Of a stretch of DNA of 64,000 nucleotides, positions 15,007 to 23,860 are shown piece by piece; position 1 is the stretch's first letter; the number at the start of each line of letters is the position of its first letter. The stretch covers positions 1 through 64,000 of the forward strand of contig JABCZD010000011.1 in assembly GCA_013289855.1 (NCBI GenBank). The letters run 5' to 3'. The notes beneath the pieces are model-generated. The model did no database searches. It saw only the letters and a program-made list of their open reading frames with translations, and was not told the origin of the DNA. Position numbers and translations under genes: made by a program. Source of the DNA: Acidobacteriota bacterium (lineage in GTDB: Bacteria; Acidobacteriota; Terriglobia; Acidiferrales; UBA7541).

Positions 15007-17325
15007 ATGAAAACATACCTCTCTAGATTTGCTGTCTTTGCAGTTTTTTTTCTGGCCGTGCAATTTTCTTCGCAAGCTCAGCAACAATCTCAACCTCAGG
15101 AACATTCTCAGGATGCGCATCTTTCCGGCACACTAGTGGATTTGAGCGGCGCGGGTGTCGGTGGAGTACAGATTACCGCGCGACTCGAAGCCGACACTGG
15201 CGCCCAGGTTTGGAAAACAAATTCGTCCGCGGATGGCACTTTTAGTCTGGCGATTCCGCCGGGCCGCTATCTGGTATGGATCGCGCTAACGCCTTTCATC
15301 CCGCGTGATTTCGTTTTGGACTTCGGTGCGAATGAGCAGCGCAGGCTCGATCAGAGCCTCGAGCTATCGCCACTCTCCTCCAGTGTCGTGGTGACCGCGG
15401 AAACGGAACCCATACTGGTGGACCAAACCACCGCTTCGGTTTCCGTGATTACAAAAGAAGAAATCGATGCACGGCAATCCGTGATGGTAACCGACGCGCT
15501 GCTGTTTGCTCCGGGCGTCGCCATCGGGCGCACCGGGCCGGAGGGCGGAACGGCTTCTACCTTTCTGAACGGCGGCAATTCGAACTTCACCAAGGTGCTG
15601 GTGGACGGCACGCCGATTAATCCTCCCGGCGGGGCCGTGGATTTTTCCACGCTCTCGCTGGACAACATCGACAAGGTGGAGATCGTGCGTGGAGCGGAGA
15701 GCGCTATCTACGGCACCGACGCGGTCTCTGGCGTGATTCAGCTGTTCACGCACCGCGGCGAGACGCGCGTTCCGGAATTCAGCGCGTTTGCCGAAGGCGG
15801 GACTTTTTCTTCGGGCCGGGGCGGCGGGCAGCTTAGCGGATTGCTGGGCGCGTTCGACTATTCCGCCGCGGCGTCATACCTTTCGACGGACGGGCAGGGA
15901 CCAAACGACGCGTTTATCAACCGCACGGAGTCGGGCAATTTTGGTTACCGCATCAGCGACAACGATCAACTCCGCCTGACGGTGCGCAACAACGACAGTA
16001 CCGCGGGCATCGCCGGGCAAACCGTGTTCGAGCCGCCCAGCCTGTACCAGCGCTACGTGCAGCATATTTTCAGCGCCAACGGGCGGTGGGAATTTGCCAC
16101 CGGGAAGCACTGGCGGCATGAGATCAGCGGCGGGGAATCGTACACCTACCAGAACACGAACAATCCGCTGCAAAGTTTCTACGCCACCGATCTCAATGCG
16201 TTTTGTCCGCAGACCAATCCCACGGCCGTGGCCACCGCGGAGTTCTGCGACTTCACCGGGGAAAGCCGCTTTCAGTACAATCGCGCGAATGTGACGGCAC
16301 AGACGAGCTACGTGCTGGCGAATTTCGCCGTAACCGCGGGATACGAGTATGAAGTTGAGAACGCTTTTCTTACGTCGATCGATGTGCCGCACGCGCGGAG
16401 GAACAATCAGGGCGGCTACCTGGATTTCCGTTACCGGCCGCAGCGCCGCGTTTCGCTGAATTTCGGCGGGCGCGCCGAAGCCAACGCTAATTTTGGAACG
16501 CGGGTGGTGCCGCGGGCTGGAGCAGCGGTGGCGTTGCGCTATGGAAAAGGATTTTGGGGCGACACGCTGTATCGCGTCTTCTATGGCCAGGGCATCAAGG
16601 AGCCTCGTTTTGACCAGACTTTCGGCGACAACTTCGGAGATTTTGGAAATCCGTCGCTGCGGCCGGAAGAAAGCAAGACTACGACTACGGGTGTCGAGCA
16701 AAAACTGCTTAACGATCGCATCCAGGTGTCTGGCGAATTCTTTTACAGCCGTTTCTACAATATCGTTAGTTTTGAGTTCTGCACGGCCAATCCGCCGCCC
16801 GATACCGGCAACAGTTGCGGCATCACTATTCCCGGCGCGGGACCGGATTTTGGGTATTACTTCAATACCGACATTGCGCGGGCGCAGGGACTCAATCTAA
16901 CCGGACAAGCCAGGTTGGCGAGCTGGCTGAACCTGGCGGGAAACTACACTTATGATGACAGCTTGGTGATCAAATCGCCCAATGCGTTCGACCCTTCTGA
17001 AATTCCGGGGAATCGGCTGCTGCGGCGGCCGGTAAACTTCGGTTCGCTCACGCTGTTCAGTTCCTTCCGCCGGCTAAACGTGACCTTGGGCGCGTATTTT
17101 ACCGGCGTGCGGACCGACAGCGATTTTCTTGGATTGGGATTTACGCGCAATCCGGGTTACGCGCGGTTCGATATTGCCAGCAGCTATCGTCTCGGCCACG
17201 GCGTATCGTTGTACGCACGCGCGGCGAATCTTTTTGACAAACAATATCAAGATGCCCTGGGTTATCCCGCGCTGGGTCGGGATGTGCATGCCGGTGTGAG
17301 GTATACGTTCAGCGGTCGAGACTGA
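15007..17325 (+). CDS. TonB-dependent outer-membrane receptor, probable cobalamin receptor
   Basis: 772 residues. Signal peptide to about residue 25, then a carboxypeptidase-regulatory-like beta-sandwich (HLSGTLVDLSGAGVGGVQIT). Next is the plug domain with SVSVITKEEIDARQ, KVLVDGTPINPPGG and KVEIVRGAESAIYGTDAVSG, and a 22-strand-type barrel to the end (FDIASSYRLGHGVSLYARAA, NLFDKQYQDALGYP). The extra N-terminal domain is common in Acidobacteriota and Bacteroidota receptors. The riboswitch directly upstream and btuFCD alongside point to B12 rather than iron. GGAGG stands five bases before the ATG. Confidence 0.88.
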   Translation: MKTYLSRFAVFAVFFLAVQFSSQAQQQSQPQEHSQDAHLSGTLVDLSGAGVGGVQITARLEADTGAQVWKTNSSADGTFSLAIPPGRYLVWIALTPFIPRDFVLDFGANEQRRLDQSLELSPLSSSVVVTAETEPILVDQTTASVSVITKEEIDARQSVMVTDALLFAPGVAIGRTGPEGGTASTFLNGGNSNFTKVLVDGTPINPPGGAVDFSTLSLDNIDKVEIVRGAESAIYGTDAVSGVIQLFTHRGETRVPEFSAFAEGGTFSSGRGGGQLSGLLGAFDYSAAASYLSTDGQGPNDAFINRTESGNFGYRISDNDQLRLTVRNNDSTAGIAGQTVFEPPSLYQRYVQHIFSANGRWEFATGKHWRHEISGGESYTYQNTNNPLQSFYATDLNAFCPQTNPTAVATAEFCDFTGESRFQYNRANVTAQTSYVLANFAVTAGYEYEVENAFLTSIDVPHARRNNQGGYLDFRYRPQRRVSLNFGGRAEANANFGTRVVPRAGAAVALRYGKGFWGDTLYRVFYGQGIKEPRFDQTFGDNFGDFGNPSLRPEESKTTTTGVEQKLLNDRIQVSGEFFYSRFYNIVSFEFCTANPPPDTGNSCGITIPGAGPDFGYYFNTDIARAQGLNLTGQARLASWLNLAGNYTYDDSLVIKSPNAFDPSEIPGNRLLRRPVNFGSLTLFSSFRRLNVTLGAYFTGVRTDSDFLGLGFTRNPGYARFDIASSYRLGHGVSLYARAANLFDKQYQDALGYPALGRDVHAGVRYTFSGRD

Positions 17326-17429
17326 TTTGTTATCGACGCGGCGCCGGACCGCGATGACGCCGTTGTATGGGCGCAGCACGCTGCGCCCCATCTCGGCGAG
17401 GCACCATGTCCCAGAAGGATTGTTTCACG

Positions 17430-18098
17430 ATGTCCGAACCCGTCCTTTTCTGCTGGAGCGGCGGCAAAGACAGTGCGATGGCACTGCACACGCTGCTTGA
17501 GCAAAGGCAGTATCAGGTCACTGCGTTGCTAACGACCGTGACGGAGGGATACGAACGGATCAGCATGCACGGCGTCCGGTGCGAGCTTTTGCGGCAACAG
17601 GCGCAATCGATAGGCTTGCCGCTGCACGAAGTGCGCATCCCGCCGAATTGCAGCAACGCCATTTATGAAGCGCGGATGGAAGAGGCGCTGGTTACACATT
17701 TTGCGAACGGCGTTCGCACTGTGGCTTTCGGTGACATTTTTCTGGAAGATCTGCGCGCCTATCGAGAAAAGAATCTTGCACGTATGGGGATTACGGCTCT
17801 GTTTCCCATCTGGAAACGAGATACGCGCGAGCTGATCCAGTACTTTCAGGCGCAGGGCTTTCGTTCGATTGTGGTATGCGTCGACGGCAAAATTCTGGCG
17901 CGGCGTTTCGCAGGCCGAGAACTCGACGAAGCCTTTTTCGCGGAGCTGCCACCGGGAGTTGATTTTTGTGGCGAAAACGGCGAGTTCCACACCTTTGTGT
18001 TCGATGGGCCGATTTGTCACAGCCCGATTCGGGTGCGCACCGGAGAGATCGTGGAGCGGGATTCCTTTATATTTTGCGATCTCCTACCGATGCTATAA
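17430..18098 (+). CDS. Dph6-like PP-loop ATPase
   Basis: 222 residues. The ATP pyrophosphatase loop WSGGKDSAMAL lies at residues 9-19. The C-terminal signature GVDFCGENGEFHTFVFDGPI is that of the diphthine-ammonia ligase (MJ0570/Dph6) family. Bacteria make no diphthamide, so the substrate must be different. Its position 100 bases after the riboswitch-controlled receptor suggests a link to cobalamin or cobamide use, which is inference. An ATG at 17406 with GAGG close by is an alternative start. The 3' end contains the -10 box of gatB. Confidence 0.82.
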   Translation: MSEPVLFCWSGGKDSAMALHTLLEQRQYQVTALLTTVTEGYERISMHGVRCELLRQQAQSIGLPLHEVRIPPNCSNAIYEARMEEALVTHFANGVRTVAFGDIFLEDLRAYREKNLARMGITALFPIWKRDTRELIQYFQAQGFRSIVVCVDGKILARRFAGRELDEAFFAELPPGVDFCGENGEFHTFVFDGPICHSPIRVRTGEIVERDSFIFCDLLPML

Positions 18099-18099
18099 T
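18091..18099 (+). promoter_or_regulatory. extended -10 promoter for gatB
   Basis: TGCTATAAT is a perfect extended -10 element located in the last codons of the preceding gene. Only 12 bases separate it from the gatB ATG, so the predicted transcript begins about six bases before the start codon, too short for a Shine-Dalgarno site. Confidence 0.55.
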
Positions 18100-18111
18100 T
18101 TTCGTTCCACC

Positions 18112-19608
18112 ATGGCGAAGACTACACCAGAAGAAGCCACCCTTTCGCCGGAAGTACTGGCGAAATACGAGTCTGTGATCGGGCTAGAAGTCCACGTGCA
18201 ACTCAATACCAACACCAAAATATTCTGTGGGTGTTCCACGCGGTTTGGTGATGCTCCCAATTCCAATACTTGTCCCGTGTGTCTGGGATTGCCGGGGACG
18301 TTGCCGGTGCTCAACAAACGCGTGGTGGAAATGGCCATGCGTGCTTCGCTGGCGCTGAATTGTACCGTTCACGAACATTCGCGTTTTGCTCGGAAGAATT
18401 ATTTTTATCCGGACCTGCCCAAGGGCTATCAGATTTCGCAATATGAGTTGCCGCTGGCCACGGGCGGTTGGATCGAGATCGATCACGCGGGCGCGCGCAA
18501 GCGCATCGGCATTACGCGGCTGCATCTGGAAGAAGACGCGGCCAAGAATTTACACGAAGGCTTTGCGGAGTCGGACACCAAGGCATACATCGACTACAAC
18601 CGCTGCGGCTCGCCATTGAGCGAAATTGTTTCCGAGCCGGACATGCGGGCGCCGGAAGAAGCGCATGCTTATCTGACCGCGCTGAAACAGATTCTGCTGT
18701 ACACCGGGGTCAGCGACTGCAACATGGAAGAAGGCTCGCTACGCTGCGATGCCAATGTGAGCGTAAGGCTGCGCGGCGCAACGGAATTTGGCACCAAAGT
18801 GGAAGTAAAAAACCTGAACTCGTTCCGGTTTTTGCAAAAAGCCATCGAATACGAAATTGCGCGGCAAATTGTGGTGCTGGAAAGTGGCAATCGCGTGCCG
18901 CAAGAGACGCGGCTCTGGAATCAAGCGGAAAGCTATACCGTGCCGATGCGCTCGAAAGAGAAAGCGCACGACTACCGTTATTTCCCCGAGCCCGACCTCC
19001 TGCCCGTACACGTTAGCGCGGCGTGGCGCGAGGCTGCGGCCAAAGACCTGCCAGAATTGCCGGAGGCCAAGCGCGCGCGCTTTGTGAGCATTTACGGTCT
19101 ATCTGCGGACGAAGCAACTGTGCTCACCGAAACTCGGCAAGAAGCTGCGTATTTTGAGGTTTTAGTGAAGTCTGGTTCGGATCCGAAACAGGCCGCTGGC
19201 TGGATGCAAAGGCTAACCCATCTTGCGGAAGTTACTGCGGATCTACAAAAGAAAGTCGCGGACAAATACGGAATCGTTGCGGCTGAGCGATTGGCGGAAC
19301 TTATCGCGCTGGTGGCTGGTGGCAAAATAACTTCTACAAGTGGCAGAGCCGTTTTAGCCAAGATGTTTGAGTCGGGTCGCGGCGCGGCGGAGATTGTCGC
19401 GTCGGAAGGCTTGGCGCAAAGTAGCGATACCTCGGCCATCGAAGCCATCGCTCGCGAGGTGATCGAGAAGAACGCGGACAATGTGGCCAAGTTCAAAGCT
19501 GGAAACGAAGGCGTCTTCAAGTTTTTCGTTGGCCAGGTAATTAAGGCCACGCGCGGGCAGGCCAATCCGCAAGTAGTCAATGATGTGCTGCGAAAATTGC
19601 TTTCCTGA
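18112..19608 (+). CDS. gatB: Asp-tRNA(Asn)/Glu-tRNA(Gln) amidotransferase subunit B
   Basis: 498 residues. GatB begins YESVIGLEVHVQLNTNTKIF and has the zinc-site cysteines in FCGCSTRF and NTCPVCLGLPGTLPVL. The cradle domain has QISQYELPLA and YIDYNRCGSPLSEIVSEPD, and the C-terminal YqeY-like tail domain ends GQANPQVVNDVLRKLL. With GatA and GatC it converts misacylated Glu-tRNA(Gln) or Asp-tRNA(Asn) into the amide form. Neither gatA nor gatC is in this window, so the subunits are encoded apart. No ribosome binding site is visible. The next gene, bcp, follows by 24 bases. Confidence 0.96.
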   Translation: MAKTTPEEATLSPEVLAKYESVIGLEVHVQLNTNTKIFCGCSTRFGDAPNSNTCPVCLGLPGTLPVLNKRVVEMAMRASLALNCTVHEHSRFARKNYFYPDLPKGYQISQYELPLATGGWIEIDHAGARKRIGITRLHLEEDAAKNLHEGFAESDTKAYIDYNRCGSPLSEIVSEPDMRAPEEAHAYLTALKQILLYTGVSDCNMEEGSLRCDANVSVRLRGATEFGTKVEVKNLNSFRFLQKAIEYEIARQIVVLESGNRVPQETRLWNQAESYTVPMRSKEKAHDYRYFPEPDLLPVHVSAAWREAAAKDLPELPEAKRARFVSIYGLSADEATVLTETRQEAAYFEVLVKSGSDPKQAAGWMQRLTHLAEVTADLQKKVADKYGIVAAERLAELIALVAGGKITSTSGRAVLAKMFESGRGAAEIVASEGLAQSSDTSAIEAIAREVIEKNADNVAKFKAGNEGVFKFFVGQVIKATRGQANPQVVNDVLRKLLS

Positions 19609-19632
19609 TTCCGCCTCCGCGGAAGGTCGATT

Positions 19633-20100
19633 ATGGCTAAAACCGCTTTAAGAGTTGGCGACAAGGCTCCGGACTTTACGCTGAAAGACGCGAATGGGAA
19701 AGATGTGTCGCTCAAGGATTTCCACGGCACGCGCGTGGTGATTTATTTTTATCCCCGGGCCAACACTCCCGGTTGCACGATCGAGGCCTGCGAGTTTCGG
19801 GATTTGCGGCCGAAGTTTGTGAAGCAGGATGTCACGGTCCTGGGCGTCAGCGCCGATGCGCCGAAAATGCTCGCGGGATTTGCTGCGAAGCAGAAGCTGA
19901 ATTTTACTCTGCTCAGCGATCCCGAGCACAAGATGATCGAAGCTTACGGCGCTTGGCGCATGAAGAAATTCATGGGTCGCTCGTTCATGGGTATTGTGCG
20001 CAGCTCTTATTTGATTGGGCCGGACGGGAAAATCGCGCAGGTGTGGGACAACGTAAAGGCCAAGGGCCACGCCGCGGAAGTCTTAGACGAACTCAGCTGA
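19633..20100 (+). CDS. bcp: thioredoxin-dependent peroxiredoxin (Bcp/PrxQ)
   Basis: 155 residues. The thioredoxin-fold peroxidase core shows VGDKAPDFTLKDANGKDVSL and YFYPRANTPGCTIEACEFRD, in which the peroxidatic cysteine is in PGCT and a second cysteine five residues later is the usual PrxQ resolving cysteine. It reduces hydrogen peroxide and organic hydroperoxides in the cytoplasm using thioredoxin. GGAAGG sits six bases before the ATG. It may be read through from gatB. Confidence 0.94.
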   Translation: MAKTALRVGDKAPDFTLKDANGKDVSLKDFHGTRVVIYFYPRANTPGCTIEACEFRDLRPKFVKQDVTVLGVSADAPKMLAGFAAKQKLNFTLLSDPEHKMIEAYGAWRMKKFMGRSFMGIVRSSYLIGPDGKIAQVWDNVKAKGHAAEVLDELS

Positions 20101-20139
20101 CAAAGCGGCGACGGTGGTTTTGTCTTCGCTTGTGTAGGC

Positions 20140-20157
20140 GCCGGGCTTTAGCCCGGC
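20140..20157. repeat. REP-like palindrome between convergent genes
   Basis: Perfect dyad GCCGGGC-TTTA-GCCCGGC between the 3' ends of bcp and panC. The same TTTA-loop design occurs at 62613-62630. It could also act as a bidirectional terminator, though no T run follows. Confidence 0.6.
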
Positions 20158-20167
20158 CTGGGACCGT

Positions 20168-21046
20168 TCACAAGTGAAACGTAAAATCAGCGGAACCATC
20201 CCGCAACTCCATAAACATATTGTCGATCAGGCGAGTCTTCCCGAGATACGCCGCAAGCAGAATGTATGAAGAAGACGTGACCCGCGCCACCGGTTCGAAG
20301 GAATCCACGTCGACCACTTCCGCGTAATCAATCTTCATCAGCGGTTCAGCATCGAGCACCCGCCGTATGCTGCTTTGCAGCCGCGCGGCATCGCGTTCTC
20401 CGGCGGCCAACTCTTCGCGGGCGGCAGCGAGCGCGCGATGCAACACCGTCGCCGCGATCCGCTCTTCGCTCGTCAGATAAGCATTGCGCGATGACATCGC
20501 CAATCCATCGCTTTCGCGCACAATCGGCCCAAGAATAATCTCCGTGTCAAGGTTAAGGTCACGCGCCATAGTGCTGATCAGCTTGGCCTGTTGCGCATCC
20601 TTGCGCCCGAAATAGGCAAAATGCGGCTGCACGATTTCCAGCAGTTTCAGCACCACCGTGGTAACGCCGCGAAAATGCCCCGGCCGCGTTCGGCCTTCGA
20701 GCCGTTCGCTCAAACCTTCCACGCTCACATACGTGGCAAACCCCATCGGATACATTTCCGGGGCTTCCGGCAGAAAAAGCGCGCGCACTCCTGCTGCGGC
20801 GAATTTTTCCGCGTCTTTTTCCAGCGTCCGCGGATACTTGGTGAAATCTTCCTGCGGACCGAACTGTTTCGGATTCACGAAAATGGACGCGATCACCGGA
20901 TCGCAATCGCGCTTGGCTCGCGCCACTAACGATAAGTGACCCGCGTGCAGTGCCCCCATCGTGGGAACAAATCCAACGATGCGGCTCTCTGTCCGCGCTT
21001 GCCGCGCGGCTTCTTTCATCCAGGCGATAGTTCGAATGGTTTCCAA
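20168..21046 (-). CDS. panC: pantothenate synthetase
   Basis: 292 residues. VGFVPTMGALHAGHLSLVAR contains the HAGH nucleotide-binding motif, and GLAMSSRNAYLTSEERIAA gives the KMSKS-like region. QQAKLISTMARDLNLDTEII is also typical. PanC joins pantoate and beta-alanine with ATP. Translation starts at TTG (21046). The next ATG is nine codons on and would remove part of the first conserved segment. It lies 16 bases after the DinB gene and shares a strand with panB, so the three are likely one operon, panB-dinB-panC. Confidence 0.95.
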   Translation of the reverse strand: METIRTIAWMKEAARQARTESRIVGFVPTMGALHAGHLSLVARAKRDCDPVIASIFVNPKQFGPQEDFTKYPRTLEKDAEKFAAAGVRALFLPEAPEMYPMGFATYVSVEGLSERLEGRTRPGHFRGVTTVVLKLLEIVQPHFAYFGRKDAQQAKLISTMARDLNLDTEIILGPIVRESDGLAMSSRNAYLTSEERIAATVLHRALAAAREELAAGERDAARLQSSIRRVLDAEPLMKIDYAEVVDVDSFEPVARVTSSSYILLAAYLGKTRLIDNMFMELRDGSADFTFHL

Positions 21047-21062
21047 GGAATAGGCTGGCGCG

Positions 21063-21569
21063 TCAGGCTGCGGCCGCGGAGCGCTCGCGATAGTAGTGCA
21101 TCAGGTCGGTCAGGGTTGGCTGCGCGCCCAGTTGGCGAAGAAGCGTGGTGACCTGGCCGCGATGATAGGTTCCATGATTCACGACGTGCTGCATGGATTG
21201 CCACAGTGGATTGCGATACACGCCGAATTTAAAGGTTTTGTATTCCATCACGCGGTTGAGGTCATCTTGCGTAAGCCCATTCACGAACGCCAACAGCCCC
21301 GCATCTTGCGCGTGCCAATGTTCGCGAAGGCCGGCCGCCGTTGTGAATTGCTGCGCATCCGGAAATGCCGCGGGCGATCGCCCTTGAAACCGTTCCAGCC
21401 AAACCCACTCCCCCGCGCAAATGTGGGCCAGGGTGTCGCGCACGGAAGAAAAGCTGGAGCCGAGCGCGCGCGTGAACTGTTCGGTGCTCAACGCCGTTGC
21501 CGCTTCCAACGCGCGACGATTGGCCCACGCATTGTACTCGTACAGCACACGCATCTCTTCCGGGGTCAT
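21063..21569 (-). CDS. DinB family protein inside the pantothenate operon
   Basis: 168 residues. A DinB/YfiT four-helix bundle: LYEYNAWANRRALEAATALS, SVRDTLAHICAGEWVWLERF with the first metal-ligand histidine, and QSMQHVVNHGTYHRGQVTTL with the HxxxH pair. Such proteins bind a divalent metal and many are thiol (bacillithiol or mycothiol) transferases. No signal peptide is present, unlike the DinB protein near 2.4 kb. It sits between panB (46 bases upstream) and panC (16 bases downstream), but a role in pantothenate synthesis is not established. Confidence 0.88.
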   Translation of the reverse strand: MTPEEMRVLYEYNAWANRRALEAATALSTEQFTRALGSSFSSVRDTLAHICAGEWVWLERFQGRSPAAFPDAQQFTTAAGLREHWHAQDAGLLAFVNGLTQDDLNRVMEYKTFKFGVYRNPLWQSMQHVVNHGTYHRGQVTTLLRQLGAQPTLTDLMHYYRERSAAAA

Positions 21570-21614
21570 GCTCGCCTCAAAATTTATTGCCGCAGGTTTA
21601 TCGATGTAAATGTA

Positions 21615-22496
21615 TCAGATGACGGGAACGCTTTTGCGCGAATGAATTGTCTGGCCGGAATGATAAGACTCAGCATCCGACGGGAAGCTACCCTGCCGCA
21701 CGTCGTCGCAGTATTCCGTTACTGCGCGGCTGATCATCTCCCCCACGTTCGCGTACTGCCGCGCAAACTTTGCCGTGTGGCCAAAATTCAATCCCAAGAT
21801 GTCGTGCAGCACCAGAATTTGCCCGTCGCAATCGGGCCCGGCGCCAATGCCGATGGTGGGAATGCGCAGTTCGCGCGTGATCTGCGCTGCCAGTTCCCGC
21901 GGCACGGCTTCCAGCACCACCGCAAAAGCTCCCGCCGCCTCCACGGCGCGCGCATCGCGCAGCAACTGCTCCGCGGCATCCGCGGTTTTTCCTTGCACGC
22001 GGTAACCGCCCATGGCGTTGACGGATTGCGGCGTCAATCCCACATGTCCCATCACCGGAATTTCCGCCCCGGTCAGGCGCACGATCAACTCCAGCCGGCG
22101 CTCGCCGCCTTCAATCTTGACGGCCTCGGCGCCCGCCTCTTTTACGAAGCGCACGGCGTTACGCAACGATTCGGCGTTGTCCGTGTGATAGCTGCCGTAG
22201 GGCATGTCCGCGACGACCAACGCGCGCTTGGTGCCACGACGCACTGCCGCAGTGTGGCGCAGCATGTCGTCGATAGTTACGGGCAGGGTGTTCTCGTGGC
22301 CCAGCACCACCATGCTCAGCGAATCGCCTACCAGCAAAACATCTACGCCGGCTTCATCGAGCAGGCGCGCCGTTGGGTAATCGTAAGCGGTGAGACAGGT
22401 GATTTTTGCGTTTGCGGAATTGCGAATTTCGGATTTTCGCTGCAGTAGTTCGGGAACGGTGAATTTTCCGTTGCCTTCGCGGGGAAATGCGCTCAT
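21615..22496 (-). CDS. panB: 3-methyl-2-oxobutanoate hydroxymethyltransferase
   Basis: 293 residues. Conserved PanB segments are KITCLTAYDYPTARLLDEAG, DVLLVGDSLSMVVLGHENTL, the metal-site region ALVVADMPYGSYHTDNAESL, and EIPVMGHVGLTPQSVNAMGG. The enzyme transfers a hydroxymethyl group from methylene-tetrahydrofolate to make ketopantoate, the first step to pantothenate and CoA. GGAGG precedes the ATG. The family is usually about 265 residues. The extra residues are a short N-terminal lead (FPREGNGKFTVPELL) and a C-terminal tail. Confidence 0.96.
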   Translation of the reverse strand: MSAFPREGNGKFTVPELLQRKSEIRNSANAKITCLTAYDYPTARLLDEAGVDVLLVGDSLSMVVLGHENTLPVTIDDMLRHTAAVRRGTKRALVVADMPYGSYHTDNAESLRNAVRFVKEAGAEAVKIEGGERRLELIVRLTGAEIPVMGHVGLTPQSVNAMGGYRVQGKTADAAEQLLRDARAVEAAGAFAVVLEAVPRELAAQITRELRIPTIGIGAGPDCDGQILVLHDILGLNFGHTAKFARQYANVGEMISRAVTEYCDDVRQGSFPSDAESYHSGQTIHSRKSVPVI

Positions 22497-22624
22497 CTTG
22501 GCCTCCGGTGCCGCTCCTTAGTTGCGGGATGCAGCCCTGTACCTTCGTGAAGAATAACAAACTTCGATGCACAAAACCACAGTTTTTGCAACGACGCGAC
22601 GTTCCATTGCCGAAGTCGGCGGGG

Positions 22625-23860
22625 CTAGTAGGACGAAGAGGACGACGAAGTGGATGACGACGACGGCGCTTGTGCCCGCCCTTTCCACTGTCCTCCGCGT
22701 CCCAGCCAATAGCGAACGGCGCTGAGCAACGTCGCGTACACATAGAAGAAAGCCGTGACGGGGAGCAGAAACACCCAGGCGGGCGACAAGCGATAGTAGC
22801 GAACCGCAGGAAAAAACGACGCGGTCATCATGAGGTAAGAAAATATTCCAAGCCCGCGCGCCAGCACATTGCCGGCAAAGAATAGTGCTACTGGCGCCAG
22901 GTACGTCAGACCCAGGCCAACAATCGTTAGCAGCAAGAGCAGCGCGGAATAGCGGAGCTGTGTGAAGGCAGTACGGGCGATCATGTCGCGAATTTCACCG
23001 AAACTCTTGTAGTCACGCAGGCTGATACTCGCTCGCGTTACGCCCATCCAAACCCGCCCACCGGAAGTCTTTACCGCGCGCGCCAATGCGCAATCGTCAA
23101 TCATCGCATCGCGAATCGATGCCAGCCCTCCGATCCGTTGCAGCGCTTCTCGGCGGATCAGCAGACAGCCGCCCGCGGCTCCTGCCGTGCGTGCGGAGGG
23201 GTCGGCGATCCACTTCGGCGGATACAACTGCAGGAAAAAATAGAGAAACGCTGGAATCAGTATTTTTTCGGGGAATGTTCGGGAGCGGAGCAGCACCATC
23301 AGCGATGCAAGATCCAACTTATCTCTTTGCGCACGGGACACCAGCCGCCGCAGCGTATCGGGCGTGTGCTCCACGTCGGCGTCAGTAAACCAATAAAACT
23401 CAGCAGTTGCCCCGTGGATCTGCTCATTTTCCGATGCGCAACGAACCCCTTCGTTCAGCGCCCAGAGTTTGCCGGTCCAGCCGCTTGGCAGCGCTGCCGC
23501 AGAATAAATTGCAAACTCTCCAGCACCGCAACTTTCCCCAGCCGCCCGTGCTGCGATTTCCTCTGCAACCTTCGCAGCAATTTCCGCCGTACCATCATTG
23601 CTATGGTCGTCCACCACCACGATACGCAAACCTCCGGGATACTTTTGCCTCAAAAGTGCCGCGACAGTGCGTCCAATCGTCGCGGCTTCATTACGCGCAG
23701 GAACGATTGCCACAATGGAAGGGAATTGTTGTCCAGCAGGGATTTGAGCAGCGTCGTCATCTAAGCGCCAAACGCGCCAGAATCCGCCGCGAAAGAAAAA
23801 CAAATAAATCCAAACACCCACGCAGAGCACACCAACCGCAACGCTAGACGAAAACGTCAC
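22625..23860 (-). CDS. membrane glycosyltransferase family 2 (HpnB-like)
   Basis: 411 residues. An N-terminal helix (VAVGVLCVGVWIYLFFF), a GT2 domain with PSIVAIVPARNEAATIGRTV, IVVVDDHSNDGTAEIAAKVA, WFTDADVEHT and the DDCALARAVKTSGGRVWMG segment, then C-terminal helices. This layout resembles the 'hopene-associated' HpnB glycosyltransferases, but no squalene-hopene gene is nearby, so the acceptor is unknown. Translation starts at GTG overlapping the previous stop as GTGA. A longer ATG start would overlap the upstream gene by 66 bases. The C-terminus is a serine-rich tail. Confidence 0.8.
   Translation of the reverse strand: MTFSSSVAVGVLCVGVWIYLFFFRGGFWRVWRLDDDAAQIPAGQQFPSIVAIVPARNEAATIGRTVAALLRQKYPGGLRIVVVDDHSNDGTAEIAAKVAEEIAARAAGESCGAGEFAIYSAAALPSGWTGKLWALNEGVRCASENEQIHGATAEFYWFTDADVEHTPDTLRRLVSRAQRDKLDLASLMVLLRSRTFPEKILIPAFLYFFLQLYPPKWIADPSARTAGAAGGCLLIRREALQRIGGLASIRDAMIDDCALARAVKTSGGRVWMGVTRASISLRDYKSFGEIRDMIARTAFTQLRYSALLLLLTIVGLGLTYLAPVALFFAGNVLARGLGIFSYLMMTASFFPAVRYYRLSPAWVFLLPVTAFFYVYATLLSAVRYWLGRGGQWKGRAQAPSSSSTSSSSSSY

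Noticed and set aside
22625..23860. Hopanoid biosynthesis locus
   Set aside because: Only an HpnB-like glycosyltransferase is present; no squalene-hopene cyclase or other hpn gene in the window.
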